From: Siphonodentalium dalli
Lineage: Eukaryota; Mollusca; Scaphopoda; Gadilida; Siphonodentaliidae
Reading direction: 5' to 3'
Assembly (NCBI GenBank): GCA_032622095.1
Contig: CP136069.1
Location: forward strand, 158,957,043 to 159,021,042
DNA length: 64,000 nt
Positions within the stretch are counted from its first letter, which is position 1. Every line of letters begins with the position of its first letter. Positions 21,378 through 32,879 of the stretch are shown piece after piece. The position numbers were made by a program, and so were the translations under genes. Below the pieces are notes generated by a model. It was given only the letters and a program-made list of their open reading frames with translations. It searched no databases and was not told where the DNA came from.

Positions 21378-21452
21378 ATGCAGGTCGAATTCCGGAGCCG
21401 TAAGCGGAACAGCGGCTGACGCATGCGGCCAATGCACTGAGCTATCGGACGT
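21378..21452 (-). repeat. tRNA-like sequence (SINE head or tRNA pseudogene)
   Basis: On the minus strand GTCCGATAGCTCAGTGCATT matches the start and A box of a tRNA (TRGCNNAGYNGG). GGAATTCGACCTGC is a B-box-like element at the right distance. The anticodon arm is ambiguous and the acceptor ends do not pair well, so this is not a functional tRNA gene. A tRNA-derived SINE head is the best reading. Confidence 0.45.
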
Positions 21453-21473
21453 TTCACACCATACATATATATC

Positions 21474-21557
21474 ACTGGGGTTGTGGCTGACGTAGTTAAA
21501 TGCATCCGATTTCAAAAAGTTGCGCTTTAAAACTGCGTCAGCCGCAACCCCAGTGAG
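21474..21557. mobile_element. 84-bp palindromic MITE
   Basis: CACTGGGGTTGTGGCTGACG on the left pairs with CGTCAGCCGCAACCCCAGTG on the right, 25-26 nt per arm with about two mismatches. Around 30 nt of loop lies between. It lies just beside the tRNA-like sequence at 21378-21452. No clear target duplication is seen. Confidence 0.7.
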
Positions 21558-22729
21558 GTCCAGCTCAGCAATTGCCGTTTGGTCAACGGCTGCACGTGAC
21601 ACGTTGGCCCGAACGGCGAACGGCAACCACCACCACCATCGGGCACATGCAGAAAAAGGGCCATTCGTTCGAAGGGTATATACGAACCCCCTTGGCTACG
21701 GGCTTGAACATTGTGTGTATATAAACTGTCTGTATAACATAAGTAAAATCGGTTTCTGTACCGATATATAATATTGTGATGCATGCATAATATATAGCAT
21801 ATATACTCTGGTTTAAAGCTGTGATGGGTAAAATTATGAGCGCAGTATAGAAAATCAGTTGGGGGCACAGTCGTGTGACTTAATGTTATCGGGGGGGGGG
21901 GGGGTATATACATAATAAGCAGACCAGGACAGGGGCGGGTCTGCAAAAAAATTATGTATATAGGGCCGGGGTGGGTGGGTGGTCCAGAGGCGGAAAAAAT
22001 GGTGCTTGTAATTTTTTTCCAAAATGGGTTTTTTTTTCAAACAATTTACAAGTACTGACCATGTAATGTTGTTTGTAAGCATGTTAGTACCATGCTTGTT
22101 AGTATAGGGCTATATAGGCAGTTAAAGTGACTCTTTAGCCTCAGATTTAGCAACATTCTGGATTTCACAGTATCCCGGACCACTTCACAGTGGACCACCG
22201 TATTAACGTTCAGGAAACTTATGATCAACGGAAGAAATATTTAGTAACAAAATTAATATATTACCCAGTTGTATTCTCTGAATAAAAGTAATAAAACAAA
22301 AAAACTCTTATCACAAATTGGATACTACATGGTGAATACTCAATGATGACTACTAGTAGATATCATTAACCTGATTGTTGCATAACATGAAATTGAAAAG
22401 GGTATCTCATAAGTTTCTAATGTCTGAAATACTGTCTTGTTCTGGCATGTAATCAAATTAATTTCTTCTGGTTATTTCTCATCTTGAATGATTGCTAGTA
22501 ATGTTAATTTGCAACAATTATCCAAATAAAACTGAATTGGTTATGATGAATGACATGTGACTGTTTACTGCTCAGACAATCCCAAATGAAGGTGACGCTA
22601 TTCTCATTGAATTTCCGAACTTCATCTGGGAGCTTTACTGCTCAACAAGACGAAAATACTAATTGTATACTGTTATCACTTACAAATAGATGAACTGAAA
22701 TAATGTGATGCATTCAGATGCATTGAGAA
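21558..22729. other. Unassigned DNA with a poly-G run
   Basis: No gene was recognised. A poly-G run lies near 21892-21903. Several short frames overlap on both strands (for example 21527-21946 on the minus strand, proline-rich only because of the poly-G/poly-C run). None carries a domain. Confidence 0.4.
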
Positions 22730-23055
22730 ATGACATTCAATTCTTCATTCTGGTCTATCACCATACCAAACCACATCAAAATTTGACAACCGACACTTAA
22801 CTTATATTGCAAAATCTTTGTATGGAGTCTATGGACTGAATTTCATAAAGTCGAACAGGGCCCATAACTCTGGTAGGCATTGGTGGTCACAACCCGCGAT
22901 ATTATGCATATTCGTCCCCCATTTCTGGTCCGTCACCATGCCATTGGGCATCAAATATGACAACTGACTCTTGAGTTAAAATTCAAAATGTTTGAACGGA
23001 CAGACGGCTCGAGACGTCAGCTATATACCCGCCGACTAATATCGGGCAGTATAAT
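22730..23055. repeat. Diverged tandem repeat, period about 172 bp
   Basis: The block TTCATTCTGGTCTATCACCATAC near 22745 recurs as TTTCTGGTCCGTCACCATGC near 22921. ATTTGACAACCGACACTT and ATATGACAACTGACTCTT recur at the same spacing. The end reads GGACAGACGGCTCGAG then TATATACCCGCCGAC. It is the same general repeat style as 45700-46490. Confidence 0.6.
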
Positions 23056-23541
23056 AACCATATATCTATGTGTATACGTAACCAAAAAACAATTCCCCTC
23101 CCCACCCCGTTGGATAAGACTAAAGAGTTCTTTGATCATGCACATATAATTGTGGAACCCCTGACCTGTTTACCACTATTTACACTGGCCAGTGTTCTCT
23201 GTCAGACACAACACACTCGATATATTAAGGCTATAATGGGGTCTAGGGCAATTTGTGACATATAGTGTACCTATATACACAATGCTTAATTAATATTGTT
23301 GTTAGATACTGAAAACACCAGCAAACACATGGAAATACAGTATATTTTTCGTTTTTCTGATCTGTGTTTACCAACTAGTAAGGCAGTTAACACAGTTATT
23401 GAAGAACGGCTAAAAAAAACCTCTGAAATTTTGATAAACATGAGAAACAGGGTTTTTTTTTTTTTTTGCAAAAATGGGGTGGTGGGTCCCTCGATGTCGG
23501 AAAAAAACTTTTTGGGCCCTATATGTGCAATTTTTTTCCAG

Positions 23542-23565
23542 ACCCCCCCCCCCCCCCCCCCCCCC
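23542..23565 (+). repeat. Poly-C tract
   Basis: A run of about 24 C follows CAATTTTTTTCCAGA and precedes GACCAGGACC. The flanking short open frames on both strands are driven by this run and the poly-T at 23452-23467. Confidence 0.85.
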
Positions 23566-23675
23566 GACCAGGACCAATTTTAATATTTCCATTATGGTCC
23601 CCGGTTCCAAATGAGAGGCCACAAAGTACGTTCGGAACTTCCTATACGTACGTACTCTTCTAAATCAGTAGGCCT

Positions 23676-23965
23676 ATAGATCATGCCATGAATCTCTACG
23701 AGCGTTAACTAGCTGGAGATCAAATTCCACCAGTACAAAACCTGTGATTTTTTTATTTTGAAGGTTTGACAGGGAACCTTATAAAGTTGAAAAAATAGCA
23801 CGGGGAATATATTTCTTAGTTATTATATATTCCTTAGTAATGTACTTCACTGTCGAAGAAGGTCGAAATTGCATGCTTTGCTGTGACTTAATTAAAAGTT
23901 GTGAACCGATTTCGCAATACACATTGAATTAATTAACCAGGAGAATTAATAATCTACTATTAAAT
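23676..23965 (+). mobile_element. Family M inverted repeat, copy 2 (left half only)
   Basis: TAGATCATGCCATGAATCTC, ATTCCACCAGTACAAAACC, GACAGGGAACCTTATAAAGT and GGGGAATATATTTCTTAG follow the order of the left arm of M3 (42051-42561). The right arm is absent. The copy ends around AATTAATTAACCAGGAG. Confidence 0.65.
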
Positions 23966-25409
23966 CATATGTAAAGTAGTGTGAATAAACTATTTTATGA
24001 ATGTGAATAAGTTATTGTGGAATCAACACAACACATGGAACTTTCCACTGGCACTTCCAGTCAGTCCATACCCCTACCATATGACAGTTTAGCTTGGATA
24101 AGCCCATGTTGACCTGACTGCAGACCTGTGCGCGTTCCATAGAAATGGCAAGGGGTGGGATATCGGTATCAGATTGAATAAACACCCACGAACAATGTCG
24201 AACTTGCATTTATAATAAATAATAATCCACCTGTATCCAGCTCTATTAATTTTTCGCACATATATGAAAGAAAAAAGCAATTTATGTTTTACCATATTAG
24301 GAATAGACTGTCCAGAAACGCTCTTTATTGTTGCATGCAGGGACTCATTCTGGTCCTATGATATATGCATGTCAGTAGGCCGCGGTACGCGTATGCAGTT
24401 GGAACTATAGGCCTACCTCAACTTTAAATTTAATCGACCTAATTCTAGATAGCAACGCAAACTGAACCCACCTTCACCTTGTCTAATAGTTTACGTCAGA
24501 GCCTAATTACTTATACTAAATCGGTTCTTTAGAAGATTATGTGACGACACAAAATTAATTGCTAACTTCTCTGTTCACACTACATAGGCTACACGCTTTG
24601 TGCCTCAAGTGGTGTGTGTGTGTATTCATTGATAAGTAAGGTTGTTGGATTCAATCTATTGCTCTGCTTTACAACCAATCAAATTCACGGAAAATGTGTC
24701 AGCGCCTCACGTGAGGAAAAACTGCAACATCGTACCATTTTACTCCCGTGTTTTCAGACGGATTTTTATCAGTTTTCACACAGATAAGCATAAAATAAAT
24801 ACACAAACAGCCACTGTGTGGATAAACAGGAGCTAAATAATTATTTCCTATAGTATGGTCAGTATCTGAGCTTTTAACAACGACAAATTTACTTATCAAA
24901 ATTATTATTATTAGCCGGCGATTGGGCTATACGTTTAGATTGGGCTCATTTACTTTTACAAAAGTAGTGTTTTGATCTGTTTTATCGGATTAATAATCTA
25001 CTTTACCAGGTATTATGATATGTTTTCATAACTTTTAACGAGAGATATATCACCAAAGAACATCTATACATAGTTTGGAGGTTTTGAAGTGGCATCTGAT
25101 CACGGAAATGCTCAGCTCAATTGGGTACCGGTATATCCTAAGTTCGCATGAAGTTGTGACGAATCGGGTAAAACTAATTATCAGCTGATTATGACTACAA
25201 TTATTTTTAATCTAGTCTTGAGAACTGACGTTGACGAGGTCGTTGTCGTAACCTTATTATCTGCAAATGCTCACCAATCTCGGATAATGTCATGTGACGT
25301 ATGTCATTTTGGTGATATTTTAATACTTTTATACAGTAATTTCCATGTCGACTCATTTTTGTAAGTTGAGCATTGTCAATCTGACAATTATTTTCAACAT
25401 CATGTTAAT
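23966..25409. other. Unassigned DNA
   Basis: No gene or element is recognised. A lone CGCTCTTTATTG motif lies near 24319 and a short TG run at 24616-24624. Confidence 0.4.
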
Positions 25410-25553
25410 TGCCACACATCCAAAATGAGCTACGATTTGCGCTTTTTTTGTGTTATGCACAAAATCGATCGAGATGTATAAATCACATTAAAAATGTAGC
25501 TCAATCGGGCTATAATAGCCAAAATGAGCTACATAGCCCATTTTGGATGTGCG
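25410..25553. mobile_element. Small inverted-repeat element T
   Basis: CACATCCAAAATGAGCTACG on the left faces GTAGC/CCATTTTGGATGTG on the right. A second internal copy AAAATGAGCTACATAGCCC precedes the right end. It is about 140 bp long and AT-rich, with no coding potential. Target duplication is unclear. Confidence 0.6.
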
Positions 25554-25938
25554 TCTGACCGGAATATTTCAATGTGCCGTTCTGTGTGCTGTATAAAACA
25601 TCACAACATCAACCCCCACCAGCGAAACTGATGGGGGTCAAAGTGTGTCATGACATTTTTATATAGAACGGCACTACTGCCACTAGTGATGCAGACCGGA
25701 GCGCCAAAAAAAATGGTCCAGTAGTACCTGCCCCTGAGCAAACCAACCATTTCGCTGTGTGACAACCGGCCTGCCTGAAACTTATAATTGTAATTAGGAG
25801 GTGTGACAGGGTGTGAATTAAGGGATTATGAGATGTGCATTTAGACTGATGATGATGTGGTCTTTTGTTTAAAGAAAACTTGGATGTAATTTATTGATTT
25901 TTATTTGATGTGATAATAATAATAAATATACACAGGTA

Positions 25939-27337
25939 CAGTAAAACCTCTCCAAACCGGACCCTCTAGGCTCTATAAACCGAATTCCTCTCCATACCGA
26001 CCAAATTCTCCAGGCCCCGAATTCACCCAACTTGACCCAAGTGCAATTCTCACTAAAAATTACATCTGTAATCCGGAAACTCTCTATTCCGAACATCGGA
26101 CGGCTTTTGTGGTCCAAAAGTGAACGAATACATAAAATTTTTACCTCCGAAATCCAAATGCGGAAAGTGATACCAACCGAACGCACATGCGGTAGATTTG
26201 ACATACTTGATGCTGAACTCGTGTTGGCTTTAGTGTATAGACTGGGGATCCTTTATAAGTTTAAATTTCTAGTCTATACATTCAACTCTGAGTGGCCATT
26301 TTCCTAACGGCTCATTTATTCTGACATGTTGATTAAAACTGTACCGTATACACATGTAGGTGACAATACACTACCATGTTGTACGTTTAGCTAATTAGTG
26401 TTTAGTTTGGACAGTGGTCGTAAAAATAAGAGTTCAATTCAGTGCAATGATTGATGTGAAAACAAATTGTCATTGCTGTAATCTCCGTGAAGCAGGGACC
26501 AGCCTAGGGTCAAAATATAGGGAGAAGTGACTTCTCCCTCTTGGAAAAATAAGGAGAGGTGAGGGCTTACCAGGGAGAAGTGGAGCGTTAGTGCGACTAT
26601 TTGTCGCTAGTAACTATTCATTAGAACTGATTGTTTTAGCTGTTATTATTGTCCACAATAGATTTTCTACATGTGTGAGGATAAACTGGAAGTGTTAAGC
26701 TGAGCAGTAAATCATCCAGTCACCAATTCTTCAGGGAGATTAAAAATTTAACTAATATTTTATTTTTATTTTTATTTATTTTTTTTATAGGGAGACATCC
26801 ACTTCCTCCTGACGTCATTTCAGGGAGACTTGCGGCCACACAGGGCGACTATTTCGCCCACGTCGCCCCCTAGGCTGGTCCCTGCCGTGAAGCCAGCATT
26901 GTTCACTCAATGTGTTAAATAAGCATTCAGTTATCTAATCAGACATCTGTTGTTATAATCCGATTCAAAGCAGTCGCTGGACAAAACACTGCTAATTAAT
27001 TGATACGATTATTCAAGAGTACCGATCTACTATACTAACAATGCGACATTTTTAAGCGACATTTTCAATCACCGTAACATTTATCGTTTCCATGTCCCAT
27101 CTATACATGTGTTATGTCTTAATATACCATGTATTTAATTCTTATTATAACATGATGTTATATTTATTGTTATTATATTTTATTCGGTACTTTATTGAAT
27201 ATATTTTAATTAATCAATAATGAATTGGTTGTTCGACGACATCAATACATTCCGATCCGGATCGTAGTGCTATTTTCTATAAACCGAACATCTCTCTAAT
27301 CCGAACTGAAGGGCTGGTCCGAAGCGTGTTCAGTTTG
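25939..27337 (+). mobile_element. pogo/Tigger-like DNA transposon, decayed, with hAT inside
   Basis: The left end TA-CAGTAAAACCTCTCCAAACC with following CGGAC, TAAACCGAATTCCTC and AATCCGGAAACTC blocks is characteristic of Tigger/pogo terminal sequence. The right end carries ATAAACCGAACATCTCTCTA then AATCCGAACTGAAGG and GTGTTCAGTTTG-TA, clearly the same style in mirror order but diverged. The 91- and 111-codon frames over the left end are terminal-repeat artefacts. No DDE transposase remains. A complete hAT MITE (26493-26884) lies within it. Confidence 0.65.
26493..26884. mobile_element. hAT MITE, 392 bp, 8-bp duplication CCGTGAAG
   Basis: The ends CAGGGACCAGCCTAGGG and CCCTAGGCTGGTCCCTG are 17-bp inverted repeats. 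Direct repeats CCGTGAAG flank them (26485-26492 and 26885-26892). CAGGG termini with an 8-bp duplication define the hAT superfamily. The body has mirrored GGGAGAAGTGACTTCTCCC and AGGGAGACTT blocks. No transposase frame is present. Confidence 0.9.
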
Positions 27338-27353
27338 TATCAATGATAATAAT

Positions 27354-27785
27354 TAGGGGTGCCACGATTAATCGCATAATCGATGAACTGTTGATAAAGC
27401 CGATAATTGATTACCATTTCTGTCGTCGATTAATATTTGTTATTTCGGATGTTGGAAAATGCCAGGTATAATGGAATATAATTGTTTTCACAGTTTAATC
27501 GACAACTGAGGGGTTACAACCTTTCAACGCGTATCAAAGAGATGCTGACAATATTATGACAATACTACTAATATGAAGGCAAACAGTCAGCAGCTCATTT
27601 TATGATGCGACATGGTTTAATACTCATTGTTGTATATTCTACACATTGGCGGCTTTTTACTTATGCTGAATGCAACTGAATGCACTCGCCCTTGATTGGA
27701 GTGGTGATGGTGAATGAAATTCACTATTATCAAATACTTAACTTGTTCTGAGTCCTGAAATTTGCGAGTTATCTCATACTTTTTT
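27354..27785 (-). mobile_element. Family J hAT element, inverse partial copy
   Basis: Reading the minus strand, this equals the right 430 bp of the complete family J element at 35627-36774. It starts TAGGGGTGCCACGATTAATC on the + strand and runs to the block matching CAAGTTAAGTAATTGTGATA in J1. The other end is lost. It begins about 17 bp after the pogo element ends. Confidence 0.75.
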
Positions 27786-28012
27786 CATGTAATGGAATGG
27801 GCGTCGGTAGTGAACATGTTAAAAACTGGTCAAATTTTGGATTTTATTATTTTGTTTTAATTTCAAAATATATTTTTGAAAACCATGGAAAAAAGTATAG
27901 GGTACATGTTGGGGGTTTAAATTACAATAGGGTTGCTAGGGAAACGGGAACCAACTTTTTTTCTTCTTTGGCATTAGAATCCAGTCTCGCAAATTTTCAC
28001 ATGTTTGTATAC

Positions 28013-29025
28013 AAGCCTGCAAATACATGTAGTGTGACTGTCATTTGCAGAATGACGTCCCCATTGGCATAGGCTGATTTTAGTGACGCTATCCTACATG
28101 GTGGGCTAGCATCTAGGGACCTGCGAATATTCGAGAGTCGATTCGATGTCGGGCACCTGATTCGAGATCGACACCGAATCGATCTGCTGATTCGGATATT
28201 TTCGAATCAGTGTTACTTAGGTGTAGTCTAGTTTTTTTGCATCTAAATAACACATACCAAATGACCTGAACTCAAAAAAATTGAAGCACAAGGTAGCCAA
28301 CGTAGGTAATTTTGAATGTATGCCATTCAGAATAGATGTGTATTATGCAAATTATGTGCTTCGATCGCAACCTGTGATGGCGATCAATCGCCGCATATAT
28401 TTGTAATCTGTATCGACACAATGTAAATTATCTACATGGTGCGTGATCACTAGATGCGGAACTCAATTGATTACCTAATGTTTAGAACTTCATTTATCCA
28501 ATTCAGATTATATGAATAAAATTCATGTCGGCCGCCGTTATGAGTGACACAACATTTGATTCGATTCGAGATTCAATTTGATGTCGATATCAGGAAGGAG
28601 ATTCGATATCAAGATTCGATTCGATGCAAAATCCCCGAATCGCAGATCCCTACTAGCATCACCAAATTCTCCCTATGAGGACCTCATTCTGCATAGGCCT
28701 CATCTTCTGGGAAGTATCTATAGTCTCAAAATAACATTCTTTTCAGTTACTTTTTCCGTTCTGTTGAGTTTCTATATCCCCTAATTTGCAGAAGATGAAA
28801 TGCATAATTGAGGTGACTATTAAATGGGTGAACATCACCAAATTCAACTGGGGAACTTCATTCTGATCCTACTAGTAGGTCTCCCATACCAGTTGAGGCC
28901 TAAGCTGAGTGAGTCCCCAGAGGGTTAATTTAGGTGATGCTAGCCCACTGTGGCAGATAGCGCCACTAAATTCACCCTCTGGGGACCTCAGTCTGCAAAT
29001 GTCAAACACACTAAATTCAGACTTG
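28013..29025 (+). mobile_element. Family K element, copy 1, with hAT inside
   Basis: The ends are TGCAAATACATGTAGTGTGA..CATTTGCAGAAT and its inverse TCTGCAAATGTCAAACACAC..TTCAGACTTG. Inside are mirrored GAGGGTGAATTTAGTGATGC-type blocks and an AGGCCTCATCTTCTGGGAAG block shared with K3 and K4. A 539-bp hAT element (28114-28652) splits it exactly at CTAGCATC. K copies also occur at 51283, 56379 and 58935. Confidence 0.75.
28114..28652. mobile_element. hAT element, 539 bp, 8-bp duplication CTAGCATC
   Basis: It starts TAGGGACCTGCGAATATTCG and ends CCGAATCGCAGATCCCTA, inverted over about 13 bp, with many subterminal GATTCGAT repeats in both directions. CTAGCATC lies on both sides (28106-28113 and 28653-28660). 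Subterminal repeats plus an 8-bp duplication are typical of hAT. No coding frame is seen. Confidence 0.9.
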
Positions 29026-29109
29026 TTATTATACCAAACAAATAAAAAGGTGAGAATATCAATTAGTCTAGCCTGAAGGTGATTAGAGATACTGGTAGGA
29101 AATGACATA

Positions 29110-29293
29110 CAGTAATGCCCTAATTAATCAACTGCTTAACCACAGCAGAATTATGGGTAACTTTTCAGGATTTTGTCGGAAATATTGCTTCTTGCCATTC
29201 ATGAATGGCAACAAGCCATATTTCCGACTAAATCCTGAAAAGTTACCCATAATTATGCTGTGGTTAAGCAGTCGATTAATTAGGGCATTACTG
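29110..29293. mobile_element. Family H palindromic MITE, copy 1 (TA-CAGT)
   Basis: TA-CAGTAATGCCCTAATTAATC mirrors GATTAATTAGGGCATTACTG-TA. The whole 184 bp is a nearly perfect palindrome centred on CATTCATGAATG near 29202. TA target duplication with CAGT ends fits the Tc1/mariner-pogo group. Related copies lie at 30709-31066 and 53939-54145. Confidence 0.85.
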
Positions 29294-29703
29294 TAATACT
29301 AGTAGTTGGCAGTAAACACCTTGATTATACAGAGCAGTAAAGCAGTAGGGGTTACCTTAGATTGACCTGGGATTACTGGGACATGTATTTATAGGGCTTA
29401 CTACATAAACCTGTGACATTCAGTAATGGTAATAGGCCCAACCAGTGCACTTCATCCAGTTAACTGAATATGTGGATGCCACTTATTTAGTTTACCTGAC
29501 TAAGACTACCAGGGCAAACTTGACTATCTCTTGTGTATTAACTGAATGTTGTAGTGTTTATAAACATATTTGCATGTGGAAAATTAAAAGAATAGAACAG
29601 AGGACTCCGATATCGATACATGTACCGGTATGTTTTGAAATGATAATTTGTATATCTGCTGCGTCCTTGCAAGTAATTTGCAGTCTTATTAAAACTAGAC
29701 CTA

Positions 29704-30079
29704 CCCTGCTTGACAAAACAAGTGTCCACCTAACCGCGGTGCAGTTAGCGTTGCCACCGTGGCTGAAATGCAACTACACCGCGGCTCCACCGGCTAACTA
29801 CAGTTGGGCCGCGGTGTAATTGCCGTTCGGCCATGGTGTAATTGTCGCGGTGTACGTTCATTAAACTGAAAAAAGACGATACTAACCAGAAATCTAACCA
29901 CGGTGTACATGCCGTTCGGCTGCGGTGTAGTTGCCTTTCGGTCGCAGTGTACTTGCTGTTGGGCCACGGTGTACTTGCCGTTCGGCCGCGGTGCTCAACT
30001 GCAGTTACAAACTCGGACACCGCGGCCGAACGGCAAATACACCGCGGTGCCAATGGACACTTGTTTTGTCCAGCGGGGG
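29704..30079. mobile_element. TA-flanked MITE S with internal 22-bp repeats
   Basis: The ends CCCTGCTTGACAAAACAAGT and ACTTGTTTTGTCCAGCGGGG are inverted over about 25 bp and bordered by TA on both sides. The interior is unlike the rest of the window: GC-rich and built from about ten variants of a roughly 22-bp unit, GCCGTTCGGCCGCGGTGTA plus three bases, in both orientations. Open frames across it come from the repeat. The superfamily is uncertain. Confidence 0.75.
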
Positions 30080-30081
30080 TA

Positions 30082-30708
30082 ACTGTAAGGAAACCTTGAT
30101 CTAGTTATTAATTGACTGAGTAATTTGATGATCTGTAATTTTATGCTGAGTGTAAACTACATGCATGTAGTCTCAGTGAGTCTGTTTGCCTTCTGTAGAG
30201 TTTCCAGACTCCAAGTCATTAGTGCCAATCAGAACTCAATCTAAAGATGAAAGGATTGATTCCAAATGATCATTTGAAGTTACGCCTTCCGAGAAATAAT
30301 TAGTATATGGGAGTATGGTATACTCAGTAATCAGTTTTTATGTGTATATATATGTTTACAACTTTATTTTATAGACTGTGTGCACTGAACACACACTCTG
30401 CAAACTGCCTTTAACCCATGTTAGACTATTAGTATCATCTGAACATTTCCTCACCTATGAATATGAACCATTCTGTTCTTGTATTATCTGTTTTTCTGTC
30501 TGCCATCTGTTTTTATTACGTGAACACCCTTCCAAATGAACAATAGACAGTTCCAATGTATAAACTTTTATAACAAGGTGAGACAATCCATTTAGTATAG
30601 AAATGGTTAAATTAGCATTATGTATGACCTAAATGCTCCATGTAAGTCTAGTACATTAGTCCATAGTAATTGTGTCTGTATGGAATCCAAAAATTAAACA
30701 TGTATATA
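30082..30708. other. Unassigned AT-rich DNA
   Basis: No gene or repeat family was recognised between element S and element H2. Confidence 0.4.
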
Positions 30709-31066
30709 CAGTAATGCCCTAAGTAATCGACTCCTTAACCACATCAAAATTATTGGTAACTTTTAAGGATTTAGTCGGAAATATGGCTTGTTGCCATTCA
30801 TCGGAAAGCTATCGACCGATAGCTTTCCGATGAATGGATAACCTTTCAGGATTTAGTCAGAAATATGGCTTGTTGCCATTCATTGTAAAGCTCACCAGTA
30901 ACTTTTCAGGATTTAGTCGGAAATACGGCTTGTTGCCATTCATCGGAAAGCTCTCAGTGAGAGCTTAATTACAATGAATGGCAACAAGCCATATTTCCAA
31001 CTAAATCCTGAAATGTTACCCATAATTATGCTGTGGTTAAGGAGTCGATTATTTAGGGCATCACTG
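30709..31066. mobile_element. Family H MITE, copy 2, rearranged
   Basis: It starts TA-CAGTAATGCCCTAAGTAAT and ends TTTAGGGCATCACTG-TA like H1. The interior carries three direct copies of the GGAAATATGGCTTGTTGCCA segment plus one inverted copy and two CGGAAAGCT palindrome cores. It looks like H1 enlarged by internal duplication, as happens when a palindrome is replicated with template switching. Confidence 0.8.
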
Positions 31067-31068
31067 TA

Positions 31069-32325
31069 TATATATATAGAATATACATGTACTTCGGCCT
31101 GTAAAAAGTATGATTATTTTTTACAGCAAACACCATGCACCCAAGGACTACATGTACCAGTATGTATCTACATGATGTACTGCTGTTCTGATATCTTTTG
31201 TTCTGGCCCATAATCCAATTTTATTTCCTTTGTGTTGCATTAACTGGGAAGGAAATTTTAAACAGGCCACTGAACAGGCAATCAAATTTGACTAGCCTAG
31301 ATTGCCAAAGTCATAAAGTAAGAAGGAAGTACTTGAAGCAGATAAAATTGTTCATTAAACCTCTGTAAGATGCCTGCTCCAAAAATAGACCTGAACTCTC
31401 ATATAAACAGCTCTCTGACCTGAGATAGAGCATTCTTAACATGTTTCAAACAAGGTGCACTAGTTCCCCAGTGACAGGTTAACTGATGAAGAGGACTCAA
31501 TGTTCATCTCCTTTGTTTAGTGTGTGCTGGGTGACTGTTTAGTTATTAAGTGCTCTTACACTCAGTCCTTGTTTACTGAAGGATTACTCTACAGGTACAG
31601 TAGTATGCATGCATATTTGTTTGAATTTTATCATGTGTATACTTCTGGTTTTAAAAAAAGGTTAATGTTAAGTTAGAAATCTAGTATGCCACCTTTTGTT
31701 TGAGTTATCCAAGCCAAATTGCCAATTTAAAAATTCTGTGGTGTTAAAAAGTGCTGTTGGGGATTTTTTGTTTACATTTCTCCACTGACAAATAATTGGC
31801 TTTGTTTGCAGTTGATTGAACCAAAAACTATTCTGATCACAGGTATCTAAGCTACCTGCGATGTATTATGTTGATACAGATAGACATGGTTGTGTTTAAA
31901 AATACCTTTGAATATTGTGCTTTGTATTTAATCTGACTTTTTTCAATCGGAAAATTAAAAACTAAGTATAATTTAAGCCAGTACGTATGATCATGCAGAC
32001 CTGGTTGGATGAGCTGTATCAGATACATGTATATCCAATGATAGGTAGCAAATATTAACACCTGCGCTTTATATTACAGGCATGAATTTCATAATAGTTC
32101 AAGCATTTAGTACTGTATTGTTTAATCATTGACATATACATGTACATGTATAGAAATAGGTCCACGCAGTCTTCGATATTGTCCATGACAATAAACAATG
32201 CCATGGGAAACGCTGTGGCAACGTGGAATCTAATATGCCATAGCGGTAAATTTGCTGTGGGACATTTTTCCTAATTTCGACCTGAATGTCTCGACCTGTA
32301 CATAGATCGATCTTCATTTTCAAAT
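31069..32325. other. Unassigned AT-rich DNA
   Basis: No gene or mobile element was identified. Several TACATGTACATGTA runs occur, continuing to about 32480. If the upstream promoter candidate is right, this lies in the first lipin intron. Confidence 0.4.
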
Positions 32326-32333
32326 ACCTGGTT

Positions 32334-32879
32334 TAAGGATGTAACGATTAATTTTGATTATTTTTATCGCAATACTTTCTTATCATATTGTATTGTGATA
32401 CATATAACAAATGTACATGTATCATGATATGTTTATTCCCACATTTTGATATATTTTGTTGACTACATGTACATGTACAGTTCCTAAGTTGCTGTGAGTG
32501 GTAAATCTAAAGTTCAACACTAGTATCAATCACAAGCTATTGATAAATTCTGTTGTTTCAGTGTGAATATATAAGTTTACTAGTGGGCATGGAATTGTAT
32601 GCTATTAGAAATGAGAATTGGAATTATCATTACACCAGGCCATCATTTGTCATAAACTAGGGGTTAAATTTAAAAAACAAAATTAAAGCCTAAAATGCAG
32701 CCCTCAATTAGCTGAAGCAAACTGGGCCATGGCAAAGGGTTGACGTAGCGGATTGCCAAAGTCAAACAATCTGAAATAAGAGGGTTGAAAGTGAATCATG
32801 ATATGCATGTCTTGTCATGAGCAAATATCGCAATACGTATCATATCGTATCATAGCAGGGGTGTGTCGTTACAGCCCTA
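32334..32879 (+). mobile_element. hAT element, 546 bp, 8-bp duplication ACCTGGTT
   Basis: It begins TAAGGATGTAACGATTAATT and ends GTGTCGTTACAGCCCTA, inverted over about 14 bp. ACCTGGTT lies immediately outside both ends (32326-32333 and 32880-32887). The interior shares GGAATTGTATGCTATTAGAA with the partial copy at 38550-38770 in inverse orientation. No transposase is encoded. Confidence 0.88.

Noticed and set aside
21378-21452. Functional tRNA gene on the minus strand
   Set aside because: A and B boxes are present, but acceptor and anticodon arms do not pair well; a SINE head or pseudogene fits better.
29445-30099. Open frames of 85-124 codons on both strands
   Set aside because: They run through the 22-bp repeat array of element S and have no protein similarity that I recognise.
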